From positions 1 through 23,676 of the forward strand of contig CAJNOQ010002571.1 in assembly GCA_905250885.1 (NCBI GenBank): 23,676 nt of DNA. Reading direction: 5' to 3'. Numbering within the stretch: position 1 is the first letter of the stretch; every line of letters starts with the position of its first letter. Under the pieces are notes generated by a model. It was not told where the DNA came from. It did not search any database and was given only the letters and a program-made list of their open reading frames with translations. Below, in pieces: positions 10,375 through 18,670 of the stretch. A program made the position numbers and the translations under genes. Origin of the DNA: Didymodactylos carnosus (lineage: Eukaryota > Rotifera > Eurotatoria > Philodinida > Philodinidae).

Positions 10375-10605
10375 CGTTGACCAGAACCCTTTTCGGTTTG
10401 TTTGCGACGCACTGGAAATCAAAATTTCTGTTTACATGCGATGTTCCAACGAAAACTTGCACAAACTTACGAAGTTTTTGTAATTTTTCTTTCACTGGAT
10501 CTTCAGTGACGCTCTGGAATGCACAATTTCTATTTACATTCGAAAATCCATCGAAAAGGTTATTGATCTTACCAAACTTCAGTGAATTTCTGCGGATAAT
10601 AACAT
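10375..10605. repeat. Two diverged ~100-bp tandem copies in the Helitron leader
   Basis: 'ctggaaatcaaaatttctg' near 10412 and 'ctggaatgcacaatttcta' near 10512 start two similar stretches that share 'tttacat' and 'cgaaaa' at matching positions. They lie upstream of the Helitron ORF, within the element. Confidence 0.5.
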
Positions 10606-10680
10606 GCTTCAAAGAAAATTGATGCCCCGAGATTGCTCAACATTAGGTTTTATTACCACTTTAATTAAAAACTGTTTTTT

Positions 10681-10735
10681 TGGGTTTTACCCAATAGATG
10701 GCGCTGTTTAGTGTCTTGGGAGCGTTCCGAACAGA
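10681..10735 (-). repeat. Inner copy of a duplicated Helitron 5' block
   Basis: About 55 bp here recur at 11027-11082 with few differences. Both contain 'gggttttaccc', 'ggcgctgtttagtgt' and 'gggagcgttccg'. The outer copy lies next to the true 5' end; this one lies about 346 bp further in. Confidence 0.75.
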
Positions 10736-10802
10736 AGGAAATCAGATTTTTTTTGGCTTTGCTTATATGGGCTTTTCTTATATTTATCTCGGCACTAATT
10801 GT

Positions 10803-10986
10803 ATAATTAGCCTAATTAGGATAATTAGCCTAATTAGGGTAATTAGCTAATTGAAATCTGACCTCGGATGCGGATTCCCCACCCCAAATCACCGACAGGT
10901 CAAAATGTACCAAAACTATTGATAATTAGGCCTAATTAGGGTAATTAGCTGATTGAAATCTGACCTTGGATTCGGATTCCCCACCC
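10803..10986. repeat. Direct repeats with TAATTAGG iterons in the Helitron leader
   Basis: A block of about 63 bp, 'taattagggtaattagct' onward to 'ggattccccacccc', occurs at 10823-10885 and again at 10923-10986. Each copy opens with short repeats of a 'cctaattagg' palindrome-like unit. Their position in the element leader could suit binding by the Rep protein, but that is only inference. Confidence 0.7.
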
Positions 10987-11026
10987 CCGGTTACCCTCTG
11001 ATCAAGTTTTAAAGTCGTTTGTGTTT

Positions 11027-11082
11027 TGGGTTTTACCCAATACATTGGCGCTGTTTAGTGTTTTGGGAGCGTTCCGGACAGA
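11027..11082 (-). repeat. Outer copy of the duplicated Helitron 5' block
   Basis: This is the partner of 10681-10735. On its outer side it runs into a GACA microsatellite (about 11076-11102) and then the Helitron 5' terminus at 11138. Confidence 0.75.
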
Positions 11083-11138
11083 CAGACAGACAGACGGACA
11101 GATATGTCTTGACTATTCTTATGTATATAGTATAACGA

Positions 11139-11560
11139 TGTCATGCATAATTCCCCTCCGCGGCGGAACCATCCGTAAGGAAATTTCATGATTTGGTAGG
11201 TTGGTAGCTTGGTAGCGTAATCTCATCGCAAACCATGAACTACAAAATTCAGACACCTAGACCAACTCACCTATCTACCAAGCTACCAAGCTACCAACCT
11301 ACCAACCTACCAAGCTACCAGCGTATCAAGCGACCAAACGACCATACTGCCATACCAAGCTACCAACGTACCAACCTACCGACCTACCGAACTACTGCGC
11401 TACCAAGCTACCAAGCTGCCAGGCTACGAAACTACCATACCAAACAAACCTCCACTGAACGATTCAAGCTGGTATAGGGTCTCCTGCACACCCAACCTGC
11501 CGCGGATATACTTTCTGATGTATGTTTTCATTTCGCGGCGGATGGGAATAGTTCATCCTG
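11139..11560. repeat. Minisatellite of CTACCAAG/CTACCAAC units, with one inverted block
   Basis: From about 11262 to 11442 the sequence is made of 8-bp-related units (ctaccaag, ctaccaac, with variants). A short block at 11190-11218 carries the same units in the opposite orientation, so the region can form a long hairpin. An 80-codon open frame (11235-11477) merely translates the array, giving recurring L-P-S-Y-Q, and is not called as a gene. The edges, TTCCCCTCCGCGGCGG near 11151 and its approximate inverse near 11533-11548, may be terminal inverted repeats of a short element holding the array, though no clean target duplication is seen. Confidence 0.65.
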
Positions 11561-12212
11561 TGAGTATAACTGTGTTTTTAATGTAACAGTATAGTTCATA
11601 TTTAATAATAAATGATCCAACAGATAATTTAGTTTTAAATTTAATTGAAAATGCATAATAGAGATCATCGCGATCAATTAAATCAATTATAGAAATTCAT
11701 AATTTATTGCGAATATTTTCAAGTATGTTGAAATTGTATGATTCGTTTTTTGAAAACAGAACATAAATAAATCTTTCCTAAATTCCTAATGACCATAACA
11801 ATAGGCAGAATGCTATAAAAGTGTAAATTCAAGTATTCCGACATATACAAGACTAATTAGTCTTGAGTATTAGGTACTTTAATGGTGTTCAGAGAAAATT
11901 GCAGTTTTTTATGAGAATAAGAACTACAGCAGAATGGTTTTTCTACTCGTTGAGGTTCCAAAGACGTTTTTCATTTAATGTTCATTCCACAATGTTGCTT
12001 CAGAATACTTTTCTTCTACAACATTTGAGAAATTCGATTAAAAAATAAAAGATGAAAATCGGCTTGTTCCCAAGCAATGTACTTACTCTTAGTTGTTGTA
12101 AAACTACAATCCTTCTTAGAAATTATACCTCTGCAAGCGACACTCTTAAGACTTTGGTTAACCGTCGACGTCTGCTCGTGCTGTTTGTGTTTAAGTATCC
12201 AATTTTCCACAT
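11561..12212. other. AT-rich stretch with no supported gene
   Basis: Several overlapping open frames of 60-74 codons occur on both strands between 11863 and 12240. None has a recognisable motif, and they contradict each other. No repeat or RNA gene was seen. Confidence 0.35.
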
Positions 12213-12458
12213 TTGGAACAATATCTGTGGTTAGTATCACCTTTAATAACTTTCAGAAATCAACAAAATCACCAACTTGTTCAGTATATGGTTGTTGTTC
12301 TGTTGGTTATCACTAGTTTCACTATTTATTCAGTATTTAAATTAATAATTTCAGTATTTAACTTATATCAAGTTAGCGAGAAAACACGTATTCAACCATT
12401 AGGCAAACGAAAATCAAAAGGACGCTCCAAGAAAGTTAGCACAGCTTTAAGTTTGTAA
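12213..12458 (+). CDS. Possible small single-pass membrane protein, unrecognised
   Basis: An 81-codon open frame begins with ATG. Its middle is a clear hydrophobic segment (residues about 26-50, from MVVVLLVITSFTIYSVF onward). It is followed by a strongly basic tail (residues about 59-75, with KRKSKGRSKK) ending in a run of Ser, Ala and Leu. A polyadenylation signal AATAAA lies at 12468-12473, only ten bases after the stop, which mildly supports a real 3' end. Upstream 'ctttcag' near 12258 could be a splice acceptor, in which case the first residues would differ. I do not recognise the family and no function is proposed. Confidence 0.25.
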   Translation: MEQYLWLVSPLITFRNQQNHQLVQYMVVVLLVITSFTIYSVFKLIISVFNLYQVSEKTRIQPLGKRKSKGRSKKVSTALSL

Positions 12459-12473
12459 ATAGATGTAAATAAA

Positions 12474-13003
12474 ACTGTAAAAATATTGTCTCGGTTAATA
12501 TGTTGTTATATTTGTACATTATACTCTGCTGAAAAAGAAAAATGTGAGATACATGCTGGAAAATTTGGTGATAAAAAAAAATTAATACCCAGAGGTGTGC
12601 ATGTTTCATTAAAACATTACCAGTCCTTCGTTCAGAAAATGAAATACACAATAATGGATGTCATATCAGCCATGTGCAAACTGTATTAAAAACTGAATGG
12701 TTAAACGTTTATGTGATAACGAATGAACAAATAATATAATGTTTCATTTACTTTAAGAATATGTTTAGTTTAACTTTTTTCGTTTCGTTCTTCTCGTTTA
12801 CTCCTTTTCTTTTTATTGTATACGTTTTACTTCATTTGATTTCTCTTCATAACATTTTGTCTATGAATCATTACATTTAGACAACTTAGTACAATATTTT
12901 TTGGCGATTCTAAGTTTTCTGATGTCCTTATATATATTGTGCTTTCTTTCGGCTTTTTACCTTTTACCATAATAAATAGTTTAAACCAAATCAAAAACTT
13001 CTC
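12474..13003. other. Intergenic / 3' flank of the amine oxidase gene
   Basis: A 67-codon frame (12486-12689) is open on the plus strand but unrecognised. On the minus strand an AATAAA (plus 12812-12817) lies about 190 bp beyond the amine oxidase stop and could be its polyadenylation signal. Confidence 0.35.
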
Positions 13004-14362
13004 TCAGGAAGCCTTAACGATATTTAACTTTTCAATGATTTTTTTGGCTTCTCTTTGTCCACTTTCAAACGCACTATCGACACATCCAATTGTGCTACCT
13101 TCATTTGTATGCTCTCCAGCCCAATGTACACGATTTAAAAAACATTCTTGACTTAAATCAAATACAATTTGCTCTGTTGCATTGACTGCAAAATTCGAAT
13201 ATGAACCATAAGCGAATGGATCGTGTGACCAACGTGATATAAGAAATTTTAATGGATTCGGTATGAGTACTTCATTTGACTCAAACAATGTTCGTAGTAT
13301 TTTCATAACACGTTCAATCGATTCTTGATCAGTCAATGTTTCAATTTCATAAGCAAAATTACCCGTTGTAAATATAACGAGTATATTACAATTTTCATTG
13401 GATAAATTGTACTGTGCATGTAAACTATACATACAACGAAACTCTCCTCTTATCAAATTACTTGTGCGATTGATATAAGTGGCAGAATTCCAGAAATTGT
13501 ATGGAAATTGTAGAATAATTTTATTCATAAGGCCAAAACCCATTTGTCTGATAGCGGCCAGTTTCCATTCTGGTAATCTTGGATGAAACATAATTGTTTC
13601 TTTTTTCAAGCAGCCTAAAGGGATCGTTATTAATAAATATTTACATGTGTAATTTGTATGATTCGTACGAATTTCGATTAGTGATCTATCACTGGTATCA
13701 ACATGCGTGACAATAGTGTTGAGACGAACGGGAAGATTATGACCAATTTTTTGTAATAAAAGTCCATAGCCATACTGAACAAATTTGTCACATTCAAAGT
13801 CTCCATTACCAGCCTCATAATACGTAGCTGACAATTTTTCTAAATTCGACGCTTCATACTGCTCTACACCACCCATTATTAAATCTACAACACGTTTACA
13901 TTGAGGTAATAGTCCTTGTACTTCTTTCTCATATGCGTGTTCAATTACTTCAGCTATTGACACATCTGTTGCTTGTTCTTTTAAAACTTTATTTCGGTAA
14001 TCATCAACAATATTAAATAAAGTTTGTGCTATTCTTTGCGCTTTTCTCGTGACATGTAGTGGTATGCTACTACCATCATAATCATATAATAGATCAGTAT
14101 GCCATTGATTATCAGCTAAAAGTTCTCCATTTTGTGTATATTTATACAATGGATTATTAGGCGAATAATGGTGAATCCAATTGGCACCCAAATCAACGGG
14201 TATGCCGTCCAACATTTTTGTATATGCTCTACCTCCAATGCGGTCACGTGCTTCAAGTATAACGAATGACGATATGTTAGCTTCGTGTAAATCTATACCA
14301 GTTGCAATTCCTGCAGCACCACAACCAACAATAATTACATCAAAATATTCTGATTCAGACAT
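13004..14362 (-). CDS. Flavin-containing amine oxidase, polyamine oxidase-like
   Basis: The ORF is intact and intronless at 452 codons, ATG at 14362 and TGA at 13004-13006, and full length for this family. The protein should use FAD to oxidise an amine, most likely a polyamine such as spermine or spermidine, releasing an aldehyde, an amine and hydrogen peroxide. The N-terminal Rossmann dinucleotide motif G-C-G-A-A-G lies at 13-18, with E37 before the R-I-G-G-R-A run (41-46). 'DLGANWIHH' (57-65) is the polyamine-oxidase FAD/substrate loop. K281 in 'GLMNKIILQF' matches the lysine that holds a water near the flavin N5. 'WAGEHT' (414-419) and the following G-x-(V)-x-SG pattern close the FAD site. 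No signal peptide or membrane segment is seen, so it is probably cytosolic. Substrate is inferred from family; a plant- or microbe-like origin cannot be judged here. Confidence 0.9.
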   Translation of the reverse strand: MSESEYFDVIIVGCGAAGIATGIDLHEANISSFVILEARDRIGGRAYTKMLDGIPVDLGANWIHHYSPNNPLYKYTQNGELLADNQWHTDLLYDYDGSSIPLHVTRKAQRIAQTLFNIVDDYRNKVLKEQATDVSIAEVIEHAYEKEVQGLLPQCKRVVDLIMGGVEQYEASNLEKLSATYYEAGNGDFECDKFVQYGYGLLLQKIGHNLPVRLNTIVTHVDTSDRSLIEIRTNHTNYTCKYLLITIPLGCLKKETIMFHPRLPEWKLAAIRQMGFGLMNKIILQFPYNFWNSATYINRTSNLIRGEFRCMYSLHAQYNLSNENCNILVIFTTGNFAYEIETLTDQESIERVMKILRTLFESNEVLIPNPLKFLISRWSHDPFAYGSYSNFAVNATEQIVFDLSQECFLNRVHWAGEHTNEGSTIGCVDSAFESGQREAKKIIEKLNIVKAS

Positions 14363-15199
14363 CTTTCTAATGTTACTTTATGGTTTTAGGCCGATAAGTA
14401 GTGGTTATTTCGAAAGTCTTAAATATAGACACTATGATGAAATTACATGTACAATATTGCGCAATAATGGGAAAGCTATTAATAATAGATGTAAGTTTTT
14501 ATTTTTTTCTTACCTGTGAAACACATTGCTTGCACATGTCATCTAAGTGTTTACGTGGCAGAATGAATTGGTATTGCGTTATGTACTGTATCAATTCAAC
14601 TTATAAGTAAATGTTATGGTGAATAAAATATAAAATCGAATGATATGTCTGATTTAGAAAAGTAATAACTGAATGAGTTTTTACACCATTTTATTATCTG
14701 TCTTAACGAGTCCCACTAAATCCCAGGTCGCTAATAATTCTATAATAATGTCAACTCAATTCGATTTCTCGTAGAAATAACAAATATACGAAAAAATTAT
14801 ATCCTAATGTATAGAAAGATGTAGAGGAAGACCAAAATTCATGTTCAGAAAAATGAAATTTCCGAATTAAGTTAACAAAACTCTCGTTCGTATTCACTAT
14901 GTCGATTTCTGTGTTGTTGCAGTTTGAAAATTCTTGTGATGTTGCAAAATTCTCTTAGGGAAAAGTAAATTTTAAGAACTGGTGTAATCGGAACTTCCTC
15001 AGAACTCATCGGACTAGATGCATGTGTTTCTAAATCCGATGACCTGAACGAATATTGTTAGCCTACGAAACAATTGTGTATGGATCAGAATGTGAATTTT
15101 CTTAAACTGAATTTTGAACAGGGTACGTTAAAGGATGGACTACATCCAAATTTTTTTGGTTGTCGTGTAATGTATGATGGTTTTTCCTCTTGTTTATGA
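14363..15199. other. Intergenic, 5' flank of the amine oxidase and of the LINE
   Basis: No gene is supported. Short open frames just upstream of the oxidase (14181-14610, plus) are shadows or chance. Somewhere between about 15060 and 15200 the LINE sequence begins, but its exact 5' boundary is not visible. Confidence 0.35.
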
Positions 15200-16342
15200 C
15201 AGATTCAGGCACGTTCAGAAGACTCGGATGTAAATTCACATTTCTCCCTCAGTTCACAATCTCCACCTTCAACCACTTTTTTGAAAATATTCTCACACAA
15301 TATACAGAGTCTCCCAAAGTACATTGAAGAATTGAAATCTATAGCACTCGCAGAAGAACCAGCAATTATTTCTATTCAGGAAAGTTTTACAGATGAGTCT
15401 ATATTAGACCAGGAAATTTCTATACCAGGATATTTGATGTACAGGAATGATTTTACCAGGAAATCGCAAGGAGTAGTGACTTATATAAGTCAAGAAATTC
15501 AACATTCTGTAATTGCGAAATCTAACAATGCTATGGCTTTGCTGCATGAAATTAAAACTGATGCATGTCCTTTTCGTTTTTGTAATGTTTACCGTCGTCC
15601 ATCTTCTCGTAAAATTTATTATGATAGTCTGTTTAAATTTCTTCTTGAAAATTCATGGAAAGATATTTCTTTAATTTTATCAGGTGATTTCAGCATAAAT
15701 ACAGAAAAAGCTCCTACTGATTTTAGAGAAATATTACAAACATCTTCTTTAACACGTGCTTTTAAGTGTTTCACTACTCATAAGCGCACAAAAATAGATA
15801 ACATATTTTGTTCAAAAGAATGGGATGAACCGAGTACAAAAACACATCTAGAAATAGGTAAATCACCACATTTTTTGTTAGAAGCGAAATCTAACTTTCA
15901 AATAGAAAATCAACCAAAACAAGAACAATCTCAACTAGACTACGAAAATTGCGATTTAAATCTTTTGCGTCGAATAGTTTCAGTAGTTGACAGTAAATTT
16001 TATCTTTCTAATGATGTAAACGAAAAAACAGAAATTCTATTAAACCATTATTCTAACTGTATAAAAGCTTGTGTCCCGTTGAAAAAATTATCCTCTAAAA
16101 TTCAACCGAATTTTAGACCATCAAAAACAACAAAACAATTAATACAATATAAAAAGAAAGAGTTTTACAAAATGAAACGTCAACAATCACTTGTGAAAAC
16201 CATACAATATGAAAAATTGCGCAATAAGGTATTAAATTCTATACGTGGAGATAAATATCGTCATTTTTCCAAAACTAAGGCACAATTTTCAGATTCGAAG
16301 ATTTTTTGGAAAGGTTTAAATAGATTTTATAAAGGTTTTTAG
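15200..16342 (+). pseudogene. LINE endonuclease domain (first part of the broken LINE protein)
   Basis: One frame is open from about 15200 (after a TGA at 15197) to TAG at 16342. There is no ATG near 15281, where the frame reads TTG, so the start lies upstream or is lost. Apurinic-endonuclease landmarks appear in order: 'SHNIQSL', 'IISIQESF' with the metal-binding Glu, 'YRRPSS', 'LSGDF', 'TKIDNIF' and 'SPHFLL'. At the last motif LINEs usually have S-D-H and this copy has S-P-H; after GDF it has Ser instead of the usual Asn. Both changes would hurt nicking activity. The end of the frame is Lys-rich linker leading to the reverse transcriptase. Confidence 0.85.
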
Positions 16343-16356
16343 ATTATTCGAGTAGG

Positions 16357-17430
16357 TTGGAGAATGAAAACGTTAACGTGTGTACAAATACAGATAAGGC
16401 AGAAATGTTTTCTGAATTTTTCTCTATTTGCTATAAGTCTTCTTCTTCTGTTACTGCACCTACTAATCAACTAATTTCAACCCCAAGTAAACTTAATTCT
16501 ATTTCTTTTTCAGTAACGGACGTTAGTAATATGATAAAACAGTTAAAAAACAAGCGGTCAGTAGGATTAGATGGAATCCATGTAAGATTTTTAAAACTGT
16601 GTGACGATGTTGTATCTACACAACTTCATCATCTTTTTCAATTTTCCATTCAAGAGGGAATCTTTCCCAAAATATGGAAAACAGCTTTAATTAGGGTGAT
16701 TCATAAAAAAGGAGCTCGTACTCAGTGTACTAATTATCGTTCGATTTCATTTTTATCGAACCTTAGTAAAGTTTTTGAAATGTTAGTACACAATTCACTA
16801 TTAAGTTATTTGAATAAAACGTGGTTTTTCTCGCATGTACAGTTTGGCTTTCGACCTAATTCATCTACTGTAGATGCTTTATTGCATGTCACTATAGAAT
16901 GAGCGAAGCTTTTAGAAAGTAAACAGTTAGCGGTTGGTGTTGCTTTTGATTTTGAGAAGGCGTTCGATCGGGTAAATCATACTGTTTTGTTAGAGAAGAT
17001 TGCTAGAATGGGTGTATGTGATTCTTTACTTGAATGGTTTAAATGTTATTTAACTAACCGGCAGCAAACAGTAGTCGTAAATAACCAAAAATCTAATGTT
17101 GTGCACGTAACTTCTGGAGTACCCCAAGGCAGTATCTTGGGACCTCTTTTGTTCTTGGTTTTTATCAATGACCTTAGTCAGATGTTTCCATCTAATATCA
17201 CCGCATCACTCTTCGCAGATGATGTGTTTAGTCTTATACCAGTTCAAAATTTTGAGAATTTCACAGAAGTTCAAAACTTCGTTGATTTAATGTCAAACTG
17301 GTGCACGAAGAACGATATTGAATTAAACATAAATAAATGCTTTTACATGCCTTTTTCAAATTCTAACTACCAGAAAAATATCCACCAATTCATTTTGCTG
17401 GGAAACAACTTTCAATTGATAAAAATATAA
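16357..17430 (+). pseudogene. LINE reverse transcriptase domain
   Basis: The same reading frame runs 16357-16902 and 16903-17430, divided by TGA at 16900-16902. Motifs include 'KRSVGLDGI', 'IRVIHKKG', 'NYRSISFLS' and 'QFGFRPNSST' before the stop. After it come 'FDFEKAFDRVNH' (motif A), 'SGVPQGSILGPLLF' (motif B) and 'FADD' (motif C, the catalytic pair). All key residues of the polymerase active site are present, so the break is recent enough to leave motifs intact. It is shifted relative to the endonuclease frame. Confidence 0.9.
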
Positions 17431-18018
17431 AATTATTAGGAGTATATCTCTCACCGGATCTTACGTGGAAACATCATTTAGAAAAAACTAGCAAGAGGTG
17501 TAGACAAATGTTGGGAGCTTTAAATAGAACTTTTAAGAGCGCACCTGAGTTTATTAGGCTTCATATTTACAAAGCATGTATTTTACCTGTTATGGATTAC
17601 TGTTGTGTTTGATAATGATTTCAAAACTTATTTAGATTTACTAACTTCAACACACAAATTTGCTGCGCGCATTATAACGAACGACTACCATTCTAGCAGT
17701 TCTTCTCTTTTTAAAAGGCTGAAGTTGCCTGATTTAGAAAGCCGGCACAAATACTTTAGGTTAAAGTATTTTCATAAAATGATTATAGGAAGAAGTGCAT
17801 TGTCATCTTTTTCACTAGTAAAACCACTAACTACTCGAGCTTCGGCTCGACTTTCAAACCGATGTGCTTGGGAGGTACCGAAATATAAACGAAAAAACAC
17901 AAGTTCATCTTTCTTACCTAAAACAATTTTACAGTTGAATGTGTTGCCAAGGGAGGTAATTTCTCAATTTTCCATTCTAGTCTTCACACGTGCCTTAAGA
18001 AAACATTTAAAGTTGTAA
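17431..18018 (+). pseudogene. LINE C-terminal region
   Basis: Between 17410 and 17605 one frame reads the thumb-like 'LLGVYLSPDLTWKHHL' and 'RHIY'-type segment up to 'VMDYCCV'. Another frame takes over at about 17605 and runs to the stop at 18016-18018. This last part (137 codons) is basic, with 'KFAARIITNDY' and 'LKLPDLESRHKYFRLKYFHKM', as in the C-terminal tails of Jockey/CR1-type elements. No Cys-rich knuckle is seen. Confidence 0.75.
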
Positions 18019-18036
18019 CAACAGTATCTTATAAGC

Positions 18037-18049
18037 CATATTTGTTTTA
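18037..18049. repeat. Left 13-bp target duplication of the Penelope-like insertion
   Basis: The sequence CATATTTGTTTTA here is repeated exactly at 18517-18529 and flanks the inserted fragment inside the LINE 3' region. Confidence 0.75.
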
Positions 18050-18090
18050 CTGATTTCCTGCGTTTTTTGTTCAAACGGTGAATTAATTTT

Positions 18091-18130
18091 GTAATGAACA
18101 GGAGAATGAAAGACACCGTATACATTTTGT
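18091..18130 (-). repeat. Inverted copy of the Penelope-like 3' end
   Basis: These 40 bp are the reverse complement of 18478-18517 with one difference. Confidence 0.85.
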
Positions 18131-18338
18131 GTACATCGTACACCATTATAATAATTGGAATGCCAAGATTTTAGCTGTTGAACCGAATGACTTTAAAAGA
18201 ACAATCAAGGAAAGCCTTCTTATGGATTATAAAAGAAAGGCAAGGAAGGATGTGTACTCACAAAAAAGCTTTGAACTTAAAAGTTTTGGATAATCTAGAG
18301 AGACACACACTTCCCGGGAGAGGTGAAAATTTGAAAAT

Positions 18339-18368
18339 TTGTTGCGTAATAACGTTATTACGCAACAA
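18339..18368. repeat. Perfect 30-bp palindrome
   Basis: The core GTTGCGTAATAAC is followed at once by its exact complement, and two further bases pair on each side. It lies between the endonuclease-like remnant and the ribozyme-like motif of the Penelope-like fragment. Confidence 0.85.
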
Positions 18369-18439
18369 GTTTTGCGTTCTGTACTTCATTTTATCTGTTT
18401 CTTTTCTTTCAAACAGTTTGTTTATTTTGAAAAAATTTT

Positions 18440-18470
18440 GACCGAAGAAGCACTAGTAGTGCGAAACGTC
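18440..18470 (+). ncRNA. Hammerhead-ribozyme-like motif of the Penelope-like fragment
   Basis: A core-like CCGAAGA is followed by a five-pair hairpin (18450-18454 with 18458-18462), then CGAAAC and GTC. The order matches core, stem II, GAAA and cleavage triplet of type I hammerheads reported in Penelope-like elements. The first core segment is not the standard one, so activity is unlikely or at least unproven. Confidence 0.4.
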
Positions 18471-18477
18471 TCAATAA

Positions 18478-18517
18478 ACAAAATGTATACGGTGTCTTTC
18501 ATTCTCCTGTTTATTAC
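18478..18517 (+). repeat. Right terminal 40 bp of the Penelope-like fragment
   Basis: This is the inverted partner of 18091-18130. It abuts the right target duplication. Confidence 0.85.
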
Positions 18518-18529
18518 ATATTTGTTTTA
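18517..18529. repeat. Right 13-bp target duplication of the Penelope-like insertion
   Basis: This is an exact match to 18037-18049. LINE 3' untranslated sequence resumes after it. Confidence 0.75.
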
Positions 18530-18670
18530 ACTTTTTCTTTTCTTCTTTTTCTTTGACTTTCTATATCTTCTTTTGTATTTTTCTGTACGGTGTGACTTAG
18601 TCAAAGCTCTTTAGAACTTTTTTGTCATCCCTGTCATTTAACATCGTGACTTTAAATAAATAAATATATA

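Larger units (their letters stand above)
5552..11138 (-). mobile_element. Apparently complete autonomous Helitron
   Basis: This is a rolling-circle DNA transposon of 5587 bp on the minus strand. Its 5' end (plus position 11138) starts TCGTTATACTATATACATA, preceded by A. Its 3' end (plus position 5552) is CTAG followed by T, with a 6-bp-stem, 4-base-loop hairpin seven bases inside (plus 5563-5578). TC start, CTRR end, subterminal hairpin and insertion between A and T are the known Helitron hallmarks. A single Rep-helicase ORF fills most of it. About 870 bp of 5' leader contain repeated blocks, and about 230 bp of 3' sequence follow the stop. There are no terminal inverted repeats and no target duplication, as expected. 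Confidence 0.9.
18050..18516 (+). mobile_element. Penelope-like retroelement 3' fragment (fossil) nested in the LINE
   Basis: This 467-bp insertion is flanked by a 13-bp direct repeat. Inside it, a stretch around 18160-18260 codes for a peptide like the end of the GIY-YIG endonuclease region of Penelope-like elements, with a V-E-P-x2-F-K-R and K-E-S-L-L pattern. Near the right end, 18440-18470 resembles the hammerhead-ribozyme core that this family is known to carry. The 40-bp right end (18478-18517) is present inverted near the left end (18091-18130), the sort of terminal arrangement known from these elements. Most of the element, including its reverse transcriptase, is missing. It is an old broken copy, younger than the LINE it sits in. 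Confidence 0.7.
15200..18670 (+). mobile_element. Broken LINE (non-LTR retrotransposon) with EN and RT, interrupted by a second element
   Basis: The endonuclease, reverse transcriptase and C-terminal parts of one LINE protein follow in order from 15200 to 18018. A 3' untranslated part then resumes after an inserted element and ends in an AAATA-type tail (about 18650-18670). No separate ORF1 is seen, so the copy is probably 5'-truncated. The coding region is interrupted by about three frameshifts (near 16340, 17400-17430 and 17606) and an in-frame TGA at 16900-16902. The organisation, with an apurinic-type endonuclease, no RNase H and an A-rich 3' tail, suggests the Jockey/CR1 side of the LINE tree; the exact clade is not resolved. 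The copy is dead. Confidence 0.88.

Noticed and set aside
5552-11138. The Helitron considered as a Helentron or Helitron2-type element
   Set aside because: No endonuclease or OTU domain is encoded, and the ends are of the canonical TC...CTRR kind with a hairpin near the 3' end.
11235-11477. 80-codon frame with recurring L-P-S-Y-Q
   Set aside because: It is the direct translation of the minisatellite array and shows no other protein feature.
12016-12240. 74-codon minus-strand frame upstream of the small membrane protein candidate
   Set aside because: It conflicts with two plus-strand frames in the same DNA and has no family resemblance.
18178-18530. Open frames across the Penelope-like fragment, one with a hydrophobic stretch
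   Set aside because: They do not follow the endonuclease-like remnant in a sensible way and come from low-complexity T-rich sequence.
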